NCBI RefSeq assembly: GCF_014652515.1
Contig: NZ_BMYY01000012.1
Coordinates: forward strand, 1-64,000
Length of the DNA stretch: 64,000 nucleotides
Source of the DNA: Bacterioplanes sanyensis
GTDB lineage: Bacteria > Pseudomonadota > Gammaproteobacteria > Pseudomonadales > Oceanobacteraceae
Direction: 5' to 3'
Positions 18,689 through 28,087 of this stretch are shown piece after piece. Every line of letters begins with the position of its first letter. Positions within the stretch are counted from its first letter, which is position 1. The notes under the pieces are model-generated. The model was not told where the DNA came from and made no database searches. It was given only the letters and a program-made list of their open reading frames with translations. The translations under genes were made by a program, and so were the position numbers.

Positions 18689-19762
18689 ATGAATACTCAG
18701 TTTACACCAGAAAACCAGGCTGAAGATGCACAGAGCAACCCACTGGGGCTGCGTGGTATTGAATTTACCGAATTTGCCACACCCGACAGTGATTTTATGG
18801 AAAAAGTATTTTTGGACTTTGGCTTTTCCAAGCTGAAGACATTCAAAAACAAGGATATCCTGTACTTCAATCAAAACGATATTCACTTTCTGATGAATAA
18901 CGAGCGCAAGGGCTTTTCTAAAAGCTTTGCTGAACGCCATGGTCCGGCGATTTGTTCGATGGGCTGGCGCGTTGATGACGCCAAATACGCCTATGAACAA
19001 GCAGTCAAGCGCGGTGCCAAACCGGCGGATGACGCCGACAAAGATTTACCCTATCCGGCCATCTATGGCATTGGCGACAGTCTTATTTACTTTATTGACC
19101 TGTTTGGTGACAAGGGCTCCATCTACGAGACGGATTTTGAAGACCTAGAGCAGCCGGTTAAGGTGGCTGAAAAAGGCTTTATGAACGTCGATCATCTGAC
19201 CAATAACGTTTATAAAGGCACCATGGACAAATGGGCCAATTTCTACCGAGACGTTTTTGGCTTTACCGACGTTCGCTACTTTGACATTCGTGGCAAAAAA
19301 ACGGCGTTGATCTCCAATGCTCTGAAGTCGCCTGATGGCAGCTTCTGCATTCCGATTAACGAAGGCAAGGACGATAAAAACAACCAGATTGATGAATACT
19401 TGGATGAATACCAAGGACCTGGTGTTCAGCATTTGGCGTTTGCCTCCAGAGACCTGTTGGCCTCATTGGATGCTATGGAAGGAACCAGCATTCAGACACT
19501 GGATATTAATGATGATTATTATGAGCAGGTGTTCGACCGTGTGCCGAATGTGACCGAAGACCCTGCCCGCATTAAAAAGCACCAAGTATTGGTGGATGGC
19601 GACGAGGAAGGTTACCTGCTGCAGATTTTCACTAAAAACCTGTTTGGGCCCATTTTTATCGAGTTGATTCAGCGCAAAGAGCACCTTGGCTTTGGCGAAG
19701 GCAACTTCCAAGCATTGTTTGAATCCATTGAGCGGGATCAGCAGGCCCGTGGTGTTATTTAA
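18689..19762 (+). CDS. hppD: 4-hydroxyphenylpyruvate dioxygenase
   Basis: This enzyme converts 4-hydroxyphenylpyruvate to homogentisate. The 357-residue protein has two vicinal-oxygen-chelate domains. The C-terminal one carries the iron ligands: His in NVDHLTNNV, His in GVQHLAFAS and Glu in FIELIQR. The C-terminal sequence GFGEGNFQALFESIERDQ is characteristic and caps the active site. ATG follows AGGTAGCACC. It lies 53 bp after hmgA in the same operon. The upstream aminotransferase (tyrosine to 4-hydroxyphenylpyruvate) is not in the window. Confidence 0.96.
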   Translation: MNTQFTPENQAEDAQSNPLGLRGIEFTEFATPDSDFMEKVFLDFGFSKLKTFKNKDILYFNQNDIHFLMNNERKGFSKSFAERHGPAICSMGWRVDDAKYAYEQAVKRGAKPADDADKDLPYPAIYGIGDSLIYFIDLFGDKGSIYETDFEDLEQPVKVAEKGFMNVDHLTNNVYKGTMDKWANFYRDVFGFTDVRYFDIRGKKTALISNALKSPDGSFCIPINEGKDDKNNQIDEYLDEYQGPGVQHLAFASRDLLASLDAMEGTSIQTLDINDDYYEQVFDRVPNVTEDPARIKKHQVLVDGDEEGYLLQIFTKNLFGPIFIELIQRKEHLGFGEGNFQALFESIERDQQARGVI

Positions 19763-19771
19763 GAGGTCTGT

Positions 19772-20800
19772 ATGAAACTTGCCAGTCTTAAACAAGGGCG
19801 CGACGGTCGGTTGATTGTTGTGTCCCGTGATCTTAAATCTGCTGTTGAGGTGCCGCATATTGCCGGTACCCTGCAGCAAGCACTGGACTTGTGGGCAGAA
19901 ACAGAGCCCAAGCTGCAAGAGGTATATCAGCAGCTTAATCAAAAATCCTCTGAGTTAGCGGGCGTATTTGAATTTCGCGCACAGGACTGTGCCTCGCCGC
20001 TGCCGCGGGCTTATCAGTGGGCGGATGGCAGTGCTTACGTCAATCACGTCGAGCTGGTGCGCAAGGCTCGCAACAGTGAAATGCCCGACAGCTTCTGGAC
20101 GGATCCGCTCATGTATCAAGGCGGGTCAGACAGCTTTATTGGCCCCTGTGATGATATTCCTTTGGCTTCAGAAAAGTGGGGCATCGATTTTGAAGCGGAA
20201 ATCGCTGTCGTAACCGATGATGTGCCAATGGGGGTGCCCGAACAGCAAGCAGAAAAGCATATTAAACTACTGATGCTGGTGAATGACGTTTCTCTGCGGG
20301 GGTTGATTCCCGCCGAGCTGGCCAAAGGCTTTGGCTTTTTCCAGTCGAAACCGTCTAGCAGTTTTTCTCCCGTTGCCGTCACCCCTGATGAGTTAGGCCC
20401 TGCTTGGGAAAACAGCAAGGTGCATTTGCCCCTCAATGTTGACTATAACCGTCAGCCCTTTGGTCGTGCTAATGCCGGTCAAGACATGACCTTTAATTTT
20501 GCTCGTTTAATTTCTCATGCGGCCAGCACACGCCCGCTGTCAGCCGGTGCCATTATTGGCTCAGGAACTGTTTCGAATAAGCAAAATACCGAGCACGGTT
20601 CGGCCATTAGTGATGGCGGTGTTGGTTATTCCTGCATTGCCGAAGTGAGGATGATTGAAACCATCAATACCGGGGCTGCAAAAACCAGTTTTATGCACTT
20701 TGGCGATCAGGTGCGCATTGAAATGCTGGACAGCGATGGCCAGTCCATTTTTGGTGCCATTGATCAAACCGTCGTTGAGTACAAAGGCCAGCAGTCATGA
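19772..20800 (+). CDS. fah: Fumarylacetoacetate hydrolase
   Basis: This is the last step of tyrosine degradation, which splits fumarylacetoacetate into fumarate and acetoacetate. The 342-residue protein has an N-terminal beta-barrel segment (MKLASLKQGRDGRLIVVSRD) and the FAH catalytic domain. Metal ligands appear in WGIDFEAEIAVVTDDVP (Glu-x-Glu and Asp); LLMLVNDVSLRGL, KPSSSFSPVAV and GAIIGSGTVSN match the family. It lies 9 bp after hppD and overlaps maiA by 4 bp (ATGA), so translation is probably coupled. Confidence 0.93.
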   Translation: MKLASLKQGRDGRLIVVSRDLKSAVEVPHIAGTLQQALDLWAETEPKLQEVYQQLNQKSSELAGVFEFRAQDCASPLPRAYQWADGSAYVNHVELVRKARNSEMPDSFWTDPLMYQGGSDSFIGPCDDIPLASEKWGIDFEAEIAVVTDDVPMGVPEQQAEKHIKLLMLVNDVSLRGLIPAELAKGFGFFQSKPSSSFSPVAVTPDELGPAWENSKVHLPLNVDYNRQPFGRANAGQDMTFNFARLISHAASTRPLSAGAIIGSGTVSNKQNTEHGSAISDGGVGYSCIAEVRMIETINTGAAKTSFMHFGDQVRIEMLDSDGQSIFGAIDQTVVEYKGQQS

Positions 20801-21426
20801 TGGTTCTTTATGACTATTGGCGCTCGTCGGCCGCCTATCGGGTGCGCATTGCGCTCAACCTGAAAGGCATTGCCTACGGGCAAATCCCGGTTGATCTGCG
20901 ACTCGGTGAGCAACGTCAGCAAGCTCACCTCAGTCGCCAGCCTCAAGGGCTGGTTCCAGCTTTGCAAGTTAATGATGATGAGTGCTTGATCCAGTCCCTT
21001 GCGATTATGGAGTGGCTGGAGGAAGAGTATCCTGAGCCAGCTTTGTTACCAAAAGATGCGATCATGCGTGCCAAAACTCGCAGCCTGATGAATCAAATTG
21101 CGGCAGATATTCATCCTTTAAATAATTTAAGGGTGCTGAAATATCTGGTGGATGATCTGGGCGTATCGGAAGAGAAGAAAGCCCAGTGGTATCACCACTG
21201 GGTCAGCGTTGGTTTTTCAGCTCTGGAGAAGCAGCTGGGCGACGGCCCTTATTGTATGGGAGATAAGCTGACGTATGCCGACGTTTGCTTGATTCCTCAA
21301 GTGTATAACGCCCACCGCTTTGATGTGCCCATGGAAGCGTTTCCGAAAATCCAGGCGGTATATGAGCATTGCTTAACGCTGTCCGCATTTGCCGATGCCG
21401 CTCCTGAGCGCCCAGGCGACCAATGA
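20797..21426 (+). CDS. maiA: Maleylacetoacetate isomerase (zeta-class GST)
   Basis: This enzyme isomerises maleylacetoacetate to fumarylacetoacetate using glutathione. The N-terminal thioredoxin-like domain holds the zeta-class active-site motif SSAAYRVRIALNLKGI. QPQGLVPALQV and QSLAIMEWLEEEYP form the glutathione site, and the all-helical C-terminal domain has YADVCLIPQVYNAHRF. At 209 residues the length is usual. It overlaps fah by 4 bp and closes the operon. A long hairpin follows the stop codon. Confidence 0.95.
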   Translation: MMVLYDYWRSSAAYRVRIALNLKGIAYGQIPVDLRLGEQRQQAHLSRQPQGLVPALQVNDDECLIQSLAIMEWLEEEYPEPALLPKDAIMRAKTRSLMNQIAADIHPLNNLRVLKYLVDDLGVSEEKKAQWYHHWVSVGFSALEKQLGDGPYCMGDKLTYADVCLIPQVYNAHRFDVPMEAFPKIQAVYEHCLTLSAFADAAPERPGDQ

Positions 21427-21445
21427 GGCCTAATGACGATGCGGT

Positions 21446-21483
21446 TCAGTGAGGCTCCTCTGAACACTTCAGTGCCTCACTGA
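21446..21483. terminator. Hairpin between maiA and a convergent gene
   Basis: TCAGTGAGGC (21446-21455) pairs perfectly with GCCTCACTGA (21474-21483). There is no T-tract on either side, so termination is probable but not typical. It lies between two converging genes. Confidence 0.45.
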
Positions 21484-21494
21484 ATCGCACCGCT

Positions 21495-22229
21495 TTAGCG
21501 ACCGTAGATATTTTCAATGCTGCGGAACGATCCATCTTCCATCAGTTTGCGTGCGGCTTTTTGTAGGGCTTCGACAATTTTTTTATCAGTATCTTTGTTG
21601 ATGGCTAAATACAAAGGCACTGTTTTGAAGGTCAGTACGTTCTCAACGTCAATGTCACCAGCGTCCGAGGCGGTGTAAGGGCCTACTAGCTCATCAGAAA
21701 TCCACAGATCAATTTGCCCTAGCTCCAAACGACGAGGATTGAGCGCATCCTCCGTAATGACTGAAACATTAAAGCCATTGTCTTGTAGGTACTTAGTGCG
21801 AACATCATCTTTGTAGCCGCCAATCTCGTATTGCTTGGCATCGGCCAATGAGTCCAGTTTGATGCCGGAGCCAGGTTTGGCAAATAACGCCCAGCCGGTG
21901 TTGGTTAAAGGGCCGACCCATTCAAACCAGTTTTCACGCTCTTCGTTGCGCACAGTGCAGAAAATACCGTGATTGGCTTTGCGCTTAACGCGATCTAGGC
22001 CAGAGCTCCAGTTACGCAGTTTAATCTTAACTTCATAGGGCACCTCTTGAGCGAGGCGCTTGACCATCTGTGTGCATAGGCCAGTAATGTCTTCGGCATT
22101 ATGCGCAAAGAGACTGCCGTCTAAAGTCATGTGGTAGGGCGGGAACTGCTCCGTAAAGAAGTAGAGCTTTTCTGCTGCTTGAACATGGCAGGCCAGAAAC
22201 ATGACTGTGATGGCGAACAGTTTTTTCAT
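21495..22229 (-). CDS. Periplasmic solute-binding protein, family 3
   Basis: The 244-residue product starts with a signal peptide (MKKLFAITVMFLACHVQA, cleaved near AEK). It continues as a bacterial family-3 solute-binding domain (YFFTEQFPPYHM; GLCTQMVKRLAQEVPYEVKI; GQIDLWISDELVG). No ABC permease or ATPase is adjacent, so it may be a stand-alone sensor or a partner of a signalling protein rather than a transporter subunit. The ligand is unknown; such PF00497 proteins bind amino acids or other small metabolites. ATG at 22229 is chosen for the signal peptide and the upstream GGAG. Confidence 0.8.
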   Translation of the reverse strand: MKKLFAITVMFLACHVQAAEKLYFFTEQFPPYHMTLDGSLFAHNAEDITGLCTQMVKRLAQEVPYEVKIKLRNWSSGLDRVKRKANHGIFCTVRNEERENWFEWVGPLTNTGWALFAKPGSGIKLDSLADAKQYEIGGYKDDVRTKYLQDNGFNVSVITEDALNPRRLELGQIDLWISDELVGPYTASDAGDIDVENVLTFKTVPLYLAINKDTDKKIVEALQKAARKLMEDGSFRSIENIYGR

Positions 22230-22653
22230 ACTAGGAACGTCTCCGCTGTGTTGATGCTGATTATGCCAGCCAAGTCGGTGGTGAATGCTAGGCAGGCTCA
22301 CGGTAGTTTGAATAATTTGCGGCGCGGATTGTACTCGCTGCATCGTAACTCGTCAGCGGTTATTGAGAGGATATTACGGAGTTTAATGTAACTGTGCAGG
22401 CAGCTCTCGCTATTGGTGTTTAAACTACTTAAGTTGAATTTACTGGATGTTTTTACTGTATTGTTTTTGTTGGGTGTTTTTACTTATTTTTATAGGTATT
22501 TATGTGGGCGTACTTTTCGATTTTTTGGTTGTTTCTCGACCGGCTCGGCTCGGCTCGGCGCGTAGGAATGGCTGTGCGTTTTGCTTGTTTGATGCAAAAT
22601 TCTTACGTTTAATTATCCTAGAAAAAACAATAGTAACGATTTGGGCGGGCGTC
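22230..22653. other. Intergenic region upstream of the solute-binding protein and downstream of thiL
   Basis: This 424-bp, AT-rich stretch holds the promoter region of the 21495-22229 gene and the 3' side of the rib-thiL operon. It contains a short run of GGCTC units near 22540-22558. No convincing gene or terminator was seen. Confidence 0.4.
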
Positions 22654-23598
22654 TTAAAAATGCTGAAACCCTGCGCATTCGATATCAAGCGGCTGGCCAT
22701 TTTTTATCAATGTCACTGTGGGCGTTCCCTCTGCCGTTTGAACCTTGCCAATGCAATGCACAGCGTTAAATCGCTGTTGCAGTGACTGCATGGCATTTGC
22801 ATGCTGTTGGCCGACACTGAATAACAATTGATAATCATCGCCGCCACTAAAACATAACGGCCAGCGTGGGTCGCTATGGTTTACCGCAGTATGCACTTTA
22901 TCGGCGTTGATCATGATATTGACACCCGAGGCACGGGCGATATGACCGGCGTCTTGCACTAATCCATCGCTGATATCCAAACAGGATGTAGCGACATCGC
23001 GCAGTGCCATGCCAAGCTCGGTGTGCACGGTCGGAAAATAATAGCCACTGGCCCAGCCGTCACAGTTGGCTGGCGTTTTTAGCACGTCGGGCAGGGCCAA
23101 TGCGGCGGCGCCGATGGGGCCAGACAACCATAATTGGTCGCCGGCTTGGGCACCGTCGCGGCGTAAAGCAGTGCCGCTAGTTACCCAGCCTTGCACACTG
23201 ATGCTGATCACCAATTGCTGGCCGCGGGTGGTATCACCGCCCAGCAGTTGTAAGTTCAGTTGATGGGCATGCTGGCGCAACCCGGTGGAAAAATCTTGCA
23301 GCCACTCTGTATGAGCGTCGGGCAAGGTCAGGGCGAGATGAAAGCCTTGCGGTTTGGCGCCCATGGCGGCCAAGTCACTGGCGGCGCAGCGCAAGGCGCG
23401 AGCGGCAATAAGGTGAGCGGGTGCGGCGGCCGGAAAGTGCACATCGGCGACCTGGGTATCGATGCTTTGCACTAATTCTGCTCCGGCCGGTGGGGCGACG
23501 ATGGAGGCATCGTCGCCCACGGCCAGCACAGTGTCGGCCGAGAGTGGATAGCCCTCGGCAAAATAACGGCGAATCAGCGCAAATTCGTTGGCGCTCAT
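22654..23598 (-). CDS. thiL: Thiamine-monophosphate kinase
   Basis: ThiL phosphorylates thiamine monophosphate to the active cofactor thiamine diphosphate. The 314-residue protein shows the AIR-synthase-like fold: VGDDASIVAPP (phosphate loop), RALRCAASDLAAMGAKP (Asp cluster for magnesium), LLGGDTTRG, CLDISDGLVQDAGHIA and CFSGGDDYQLLFS. It lies 6 bp after nusB and is the last gene of the nrdR-rib-nusB-thiL run. The usual next gene, pgpA, is not there. Confidence 0.95.
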   Translation of the reverse strand: MSANEFALIRRYFAEGYPLSADTVLAVGDDASIVAPPAGAELVQSIDTQVADVHFPAAAPAHLIAARALRCAASDLAAMGAKPQGFHLALTLPDAHTEWLQDFSTGLRQHAHQLNLQLLGGDTTRGQQLVISISVQGWVTSGTALRRDGAQAGDQLWLSGPIGAAALALPDVLKTPANCDGWASGYYFPTVHTELGMALRDVATSCLDISDGLVQDAGHIARASGVNIMINADKVHTAVNHSDPRWPLCFSGGDDYQLLFSVGQQHANAMQSLQQRFNAVHCIGKVQTAEGTPTVTLIKNGQPLDIECAGFQHF

Positions 23599-23604
23599 GG
23601 CGCT

Positions 23605-24066
23605 TTAGCGACGTGGGCCGCGCAGTTCAACGGTGCGCACGCGCTGTGCCAGGCGGTCGAGCACGCCATTGACGAACTTGTGCGCGTCGGTGGCGCCGAA
23701 GGTTTTGGTCAGCTCAACGGATTCGTTGATCACCACCTTATAAGGCACATCCAGGCGATGCAGCATTTCAAATGCGGCCAGGCGCAGAATCGACAGTTCG
23801 ACCGGCGTCATTTCGCTCAGCTCGCGATCGAGCAGTGGCGCCAGCTGTTGGTCCAACTCGGCCTTATGGCGCGGCACGCCAAACAAAATCTCGTGGAAGT
23901 ACTCCAGGTCGACCTTGCTCATATCGTTATCGGTGCGAAACTCGGCTTCGATCTGGGCCAGATCGGCCGACGCCAGGTGCCATTGATAAATGGCCTGTAC
24001 CGCGTAGCGACGAGCTTTGCGGCGGGCGGCGGCACTGGGTTTGTTATTGCCTGAGGTGCGTGACAT
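23605..24066 (-). CDS. nusB: Transcription antitermination factor NusB
   Basis: NusB binds boxA RNA together with ribosomal protein S10 in antitermination complexes on rRNA operons. The 153-residue all-helical protein shows the family signatures [48 protein letters not shown] and [12 protein letters not shown]. It lies 5 bp after ribH and 6 bp before thiL, the usual order. Confidence 0.96.
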   Translation of the reverse strand: MSRTSGNNKPSAAARRKARRYAVQAIYQWHLASADLAQIEAEFRTDNDMSKVDLEYFHEILFGVPRHKAELDQQLAPLLDRELSEMTPVELSILRLAAFEMLHRLDVPYKVVINESVELTKTFGATDAHKFVNGVLDRLAQRVRTVELRGPRR

Positions 24067-24071
24067 GCAGA

Positions 24072-24548
24072 TCAGGCCTCCATGGCTTGCAGCAAGGACA
24101 CCATTTCAAACGCCGACATGGCGGCTTCTTCGCCTTTGTTACCTGCCTTGGTACCACTGCGCTCGATGGCTTGCTCAATGCTGTCGACGGTTAATACGCC
24201 AAACGATACTGGAATACCGGCTTCCATGGAAACCGATGCCAAGCCTTTGGTGCACTCGCCGGCCACGTATTCAAAGTGCGGCGTGCCGCCACGAATGACG
24301 GCGCCTAAAGCAATGATGGCGTCGAATTTTTGCATTTGTGCGGCTTTTTGCACCACCAGTGGAATTTCAAACGCGCCTGGTGCGCGAATAATGGTGATGT
24401 TTTCTTCTTCAACGCCGTGGCGCAGCAAAGAGTCGACCGCGCCTTCCAGCAAGCTTTCGACAACAAAGGCGTTCCAGCGGCCAACAACAATGGCATAACG
24501 ACCGTCGTTGGGCGTCAGGTTTCCTTCGATGGTTTGAATATGTTTCAT
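24072..24548 (-). CDS. ribH: 6,7-dimethyl-8-ribityllumazine synthase
   Basis: RibH condenses 5-amino-6-ribitylamino-uracil with dihydroxybutanone phosphate to form lumazine. The 158-residue protein has [26 protein letters not shown]-like ([16 protein letters not shown]) and [19 protein letters not shown] with the catalytic His. It lies 17 bp after ribBA, in the operon order ribD-ribE-ribBA-ribH. Confidence 0.97.
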   Translation of the reverse strand: MKHIQTIEGNLTPNDGRYAIVVGRWNAFVVESLLEGAVDSLLRHGVEEENITIIRAPGAFEIPLVVQKAAQMQKFDAIIALGAVIRGGTPHFEYVAGECTKGLASVSMEAGIPVSFGVLTVDSIEQAIERSGTKAGNKGEEAAMSAFEMVSLLQAMEA

Positions 24549-24565
24549 AAAAGTTCCAGTAGCAG

Positions 24566-25681
24566 TTATTCGCTGAAAGGGATGTATTCGGTGATTTCCA
24601 GATCAAAGCCGGAAATACCACTGTATTTGGTTTCTGAGCTGAGCAAACGCATATTTTTAACGTTTAGCGCGCGCAAAATCTGTGAGCCGGTGCCGATGGT
24701 TAAAAAGGCGCCAGAGCTGTCGGTGTTCGGGCTGCGGGTGGGGCGAGCGCGACCAAAATGTTGATCCAGGCTGTCATCGATCCACTCGCCTTGGCCGGCG
24801 GAAAGCAGCACCAATGCACCTTTGCCCTCGGCGGCAATGCGTGCCAGCGCTTTGGTTGATGACCAGCTTTCAGAATCTGATTTACGCACGCCTAATACGT
24901 CACGCAGCACTTGCGTGTTTTGCACGCGCACCATGGTGGGCTCTTCTGGATTGATATCGCCCAAAGTTAGCGCTAGATGCGTTTCCTTTTGAATGGTGTC
25001 GCAAAAAGTGTGCAGAATAAATTCACCAAACTCGGTGTGTACCGGCTCTTGGCTGACCAATTCGACGGTCTTTTCATTGGCCATGCGGTAGTGAATTAAA
25101 TCGGCGATGGTGCCGATTTTAATGTTGTGTTTGTCGGCAAATTTTTCCAAATCTGGGCGGCGCGCCATGGTGCCATCGGCGTTCATGATTTCAACGATCG
25201 CAGACGATGGCGTTAGCCCTGCTAGGCGTGCCAAATCACAGCCGGCTTCGGTGTGCCCGGCACGGCTCAAGACACCGCCGGGGCGAGCGCGCAGTGGGAA
25301 AATATGGCCAGGCTGGACAATGTCTTGTGGCTGGCTGGTGGGGTTAACCGCCACCTGAATGGTGTGCGCTCGGTCGGCCGCCGAGATGCCGGTGGTCACG
25401 CCTTCGGCGGCTTCAATCGACACGGTAAAAGGCGTTGAGAACTTAGCGCCGTTGCCACTGACCATGGCCGGTAAGCCTAAATAATCACAGCGCTCGCCGG
25501 TTAACGTCAGGCACACCAGGCCGCGCGCTTCGGTGACCATAAAGTTGATGATTTCCGGCGTAACTTTTTCCGCTGCGACAATGATGTCGCCTTCGTTTTC
25601 ACGGTCTTCGTCATCCATCAGGATGACCATTTTGCCGTCGCGGATGTCTTCAATGATGTCTTCGATCTTGTTCAGTGGCAT
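24566..25681 (-). CDS. ribBA: RibBA-type DHBP synthase with degenerate GTP cyclohydrolase II domain
   Basis: The N-terminal domain (residues about 1-200) is 3,4-dihydroxy-2-butanone 4-phosphate synthase, with [51 protein letters not shown] and [16 protein letters not shown] all intact. The C-terminal domain aligns with GTP cyclohydrolase II but lacks the zinc site (no HSECLTGD...CDC block) and the RGIGL motif. It probably makes only the butanone phosphate. Such hybrids are known in other gammaproteobacteria, where a separate RibA supplies the cyclohydrolase. ATG at 25681, after GGAAGTGAG, is preferred over GTG at 25690. The gene is 371 codons long. Confidence 0.9.
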   Translation of the reverse strand: MPLNKIEDIIEDIRDGKMVILMDDEDRENEGDIIVAAEKVTPEIINFMVTEARGLVCLTLTGERCDYLGLPAMVSGNGAKFSTPFTVSIEAAEGVTTGISAADRAHTIQVAVNPTSQPQDIVQPGHIFPLRARPGGVLSRAGHTEAGCDLARLAGLTPSSAIVEIMNADGTMARRPDLEKFADKHNIKIGTIADLIHYRMANEKTVELVSQEPVHTEFGEFILHTFCDTIQKETHLALTLGDINPEEPTMVRVQNTQVLRDVLGVRKSDSESWSSTKALARIAAEGKGALVLLSAGQGEWIDDSLDQHFGRARPTRSPNTDSSGAFLTIGTGSQILRALNVKNMRLLSSETKYSGISGFDLEITEYIPFSE

Positions 25682-25686
25682 AACAC

Positions 25687-26343
25687 TCACTTCCAGAATC
25701 CATGTTCGGCCAAAAAGGCCGGTGACAAACGGCTGCCGGCGTCATGGCTGTTTCCGCCTGAGAGCAGCTGCTCGAGATAGCGGGCAATGATATCAACTTC
25801 AAGGTGTACTTGCTGGCCCACACGGGCATGGAACAAAGTTGTTTGCTCCGCCGTATGGGGCACGATGTTCAGCTCAAAGCCGCGCTCGTGCACGGCGTTG
25901 GCGGTCAAGCTAATGCCATCGACAGTAATTGAGCCTTTGCCGGCGATGTATTTGCACAGCTCCGCCGGTGGCTCGACCGTCAGGCGAATCGAGCGGGCAT
26001 CGGCTTGGCGCTCGCGCACCGTGCCCACACCATCGACGTGGCCGGTGACAATATGGCCGCCCATGCGTGTGCTGGGGGTCAGTGCTTTTTCTAGGTTAAC
26101 GGTGTCGCCGCTTTGCCATTGGCCAATCAAAGTGTGCTGCAGCGATTCGCGCGACACGTCGGCGACAAAGCCATTGCCGGGCAGCTCGACCACGGTCAAG
26201 CACACGCCGTTGGTGGCAATGGAATCGCCCAGACGCACATCGGCTAAATCTAGCGCGCCGCTGTCGATGCGCAAGCGCACATCGCCTTGGCGCGGTTCAA
26301 CACTGGCCACCTGACCGATGGCTTCAATAATTCCGGTAAACAT
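25687..26343 (-). CDS. ribE: Riboflavin synthase alpha subunit
   Basis: This enzyme dismutates two lumazine molecules to riboflavin. The 218-residue protein has the two tandem lumazine-binding repeats. Each starts with an FTGIIEAIG/IVTGHVDGVG-type segment and contains GDSIATNGVCLTV or GSITVDGISLTA. MFTGIIE at 26343 is the family start; the longer upstream frame is not protein-like. It lies between ribD (10 bp) and ribBA. Confidence 0.97.
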   Translation of the reverse strand: MFTGIIEAIGQVASVEPRQGDVRLRIDSGALDLADVRLGDSIATNGVCLTVVELPGNGFVADVSRESLQHTLIGQWQSGDTVNLEKALTPSTRMGGHIVTGHVDGVGTVRERQADARSIRLTVEPPAELCKYIAGKGSITVDGISLTANAVHERGFELNIVPHTAEQTTLFHARVGQQVHLEVDIIARYLEQLLSGGNSHDAGSRLSPAFLAEHGFWK

Positions 26344-26353
26344 GACGCTCCCG

Positions 26354-27469
26354 TCAAATGCTCGGGCCGTTGTCGGGCCGTAAAATAAAGCGAATATCGC
26401 CGCCGATTTGGCGCACGTCGTGCCAATGCCAGCGCAGTTGTTGCTGCATATGGTCGAACGGCAAGGATAGCAGTGGCCGTGCTTGGCTACCGAGCAGGGT
26501 CGGCGCTTGGTACAGCACCAGCTCATCGACCAAACCGGCGTTGACAAAGGCACCGGCCAAGCGAGCGCCGCTTTCTACCAGCACTTCATTGCAGCCTTGT
26601 TGGGCTAAGTGCTTAAGCAGTGCGGTTAAATCCACATGGCCATTCAAGCTGGGGGCTTGCCACTGCTGCAACTTACCCAGCTTAGGCTCGCGGTTGGTGC
26701 TTAAGGGCGCTTGAGTCGACGCCCACAGTACGTCTCCGGGCTGTTGCAGTAAGCGACACTCCAGTGGCAGGCGCTGTTGGCTATCGACCACCACGCGCAG
26801 CGGTTGGCGCCATAAGTGCTCATCTTGCTCTATGTGGCTGTCTTGCGGGCGCACCGTCATCGCGGGGTTGTCGATCAAAACCGAATCTACGCCGGTGATC
26901 ACTGCGCATGAACGGGCACGCCAGTTTTGCACGTCCGCGCGTGCGGCGGCGCCGGTAATCCACTGGCTTTCACCACTGGCCATGGCGGTGCGACCGTCCA
27001 GGCTGCTGGCAAGCTTGACGCGTACCCAAGGCAAGCCCCTAGCCATGCGCTTTAAAAAGCCGGCATTCAATTCGCGCGCTTCGCCTTGCAGAACGTTTTC
27101 GATGACCTCGATGCCAGCTGCGCGCAGTTTGTCGTACCCTTGGCCAGCCACTTGCGGGTTGGCATCGCCACAGGCGCCGACCACGCGGGCAATGCCGGCA
27201 TCAATTAAGGCATCGGCACAGGGCGGTGTGCGGCCATGGTGGCTGCATGGCTCCAAGGTAACGTAAGCGGTGGCGCCACGGGCGCTGTCGCCGGCTTGGC
27301 GCAAGGCATGAATCTCGGCATGAGGGCCGCCTGCTTGCTGGTGCCAACCCTGACCGATGAGCTGGTTATCTTTGACGATCACGCAGCCCACACGCGGGTT
27401 TGGGCTGGTTGAGTACAAACCTAAATGCGCCAGCTGCAGCGCTTTTGCCATCCAGCGTTCATGCGTCAT
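26354..27469 (-). CDS. ribD: Bifunctional pyrimidine deaminase/reductase RibD
   Basis: RibD deaminates and then reduces the pyrimidine intermediate of riboflavin synthesis. The 371-residue protein has an N-terminal deaminase domain (residues about 1-145) with HAEIHAL (zinc His and catalytic Glu) and [11 protein letters not shown] (Cys ligands). The C-terminal reductase domain has [27 protein letters not shown] and [15 protein letters not shown] at 27469 overlaps the end of nrdR by 11 bp. Confidence 0.97.
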   Translation of the reverse strand: MTHERWMAKALQLAHLGLYSTSPNPRVGCVIVKDNQLIGQGWHQQAGGPHAEIHALRQAGDSARGATAYVTLEPCSHHGRTPPCADALIDAGIARVVGACGDANPQVAGQGYDKLRAAGIEVIENVLQGEARELNAGFLKRMARGLPWVRVKLASSLDGRTAMASGESQWITGAAARADVQNWRARSCAVITGVDSVLIDNPAMTVRPQDSHIEQDEHLWRQPLRVVVDSQQRLPLECRLLQQPGDVLWASTQAPLSTNREPKLGKLQQWQAPSLNGHVDLTALLKHLAQQGCNEVLVESGARLAGAFVNAGLVDELVLYQAPTLLGSQARPLLSLPFDHMQQQLRWHWHDVRQIGGDIRFILRPDNGPSI

Positions 27470-27953
27470 AAGGCTGACCTTGCGGGCACTCGTCGGCCGG
27501 CTCGTGGTCGGAGATGCGCTCGATTTCGGCGCGGAATTCTTCAAGGTCTTGGAAGCTGCGATAAACAGACGCGAAGCGCACATAAGCCACTTGATCGAGC
27601 TGGCGCAGTTCGATCATCACCCATTCACCCACCACACGGCTGTGTACTTCGCGCTCGCCGGTGCTGCGCAGCTGGTGACGAATACGGCTGAGCGCCGCTT
27701 CGATGGCTTCGACACTGACCGGGCGTTTTTCCAGCGCGCGCTGAATGCCACTGCGCAGTTTGTCTTCGTTGAAAGGTTCGCGGGTGCCGTCGGTTTTGAC
27801 GATGCGTGGCATCACCAATTCAGCGGTCTCGAAGGTGGTGAAGCGTTCGCCACAAGCATTGCAGGCGCGACGGCGGCGGATTTGTCCGCCAGCGGCCACC
27901 AAACGCGAGTCAATCACCTTGGTTTCCGGATGGGCGCAGAATGGGCAATGCAT
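27459..27953 (-). CDS. nrdR: Transcriptional repressor NrdR
   Basis: NrdR is a nucleotide-sensing repressor of ribonucleotide reductase genes. The 164-residue protein has the N-terminal zinc ribbon (HCPFCAH and ACNACGERF) and the ATP-cone domain ([28 protein letters not shown]), followed by [20 protein letters not shown] at 27953 is the family start. It heads the riboflavin run and overlaps ribD by 11 bp, a common gammaproteobacterial arrangement. No FMN riboswitch was seen upstream. Confidence 0.97.
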   Translation of the reverse strand: MHCPFCAHPETKVIDSRLVAAGGQIRRRRACNACGERFTTFETAELVMPRIVKTDGTREPFNEDKLRSGIQRALEKRPVSVEAIEAALSRIRHQLRSTGEREVHSRVVGEWVMIELRQLDQVAYVRFASVYRSFQDLEEFRAEIERISDHEPADECPQGQPYDA

Positions 27954-28006
27954 GGTAAAGAGCGACTTCTTCTGAGTTGAGCAAAAGTTGCGCGATTCTA
28001 GGGCAG

Positions 28007-28051
28007 TTGGCGCCAAAAAACAAACGAAAATGCCAGCGTTATGCTGGCATT
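28007..28051 (-). terminator. Intrinsic terminator of the PF10118 gene
   Basis: On the minus strand AATGCCAGC (28051-28043) pairs with GCTGGCATT (28037-28029), followed by a T-rich tract (TTCGTTTGTTTTTT). It lies 37 bp past the stop of the 28088-28981 gene and separates it from the nrdR-rib operon. Confidence 0.8.
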
Positions 28052-28087
28052 GAGCGGGTTAACGCGGTAGTGGCAATGCGCTGCTTA

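Noticed and set aside
22540-22558. GGCTC tandem run
   Set aside because: Only three to four units in an intergenic stretch, most likely a simple sequence repeat without function.
22447-22785. Plus-strand ORF of 112 codons downstream of the rib operon
   Set aside because: It overlaps the 3' end of thiL on the other strand, has a Cys/Leu-rich composition unlike real proteins and lacks a binding site.
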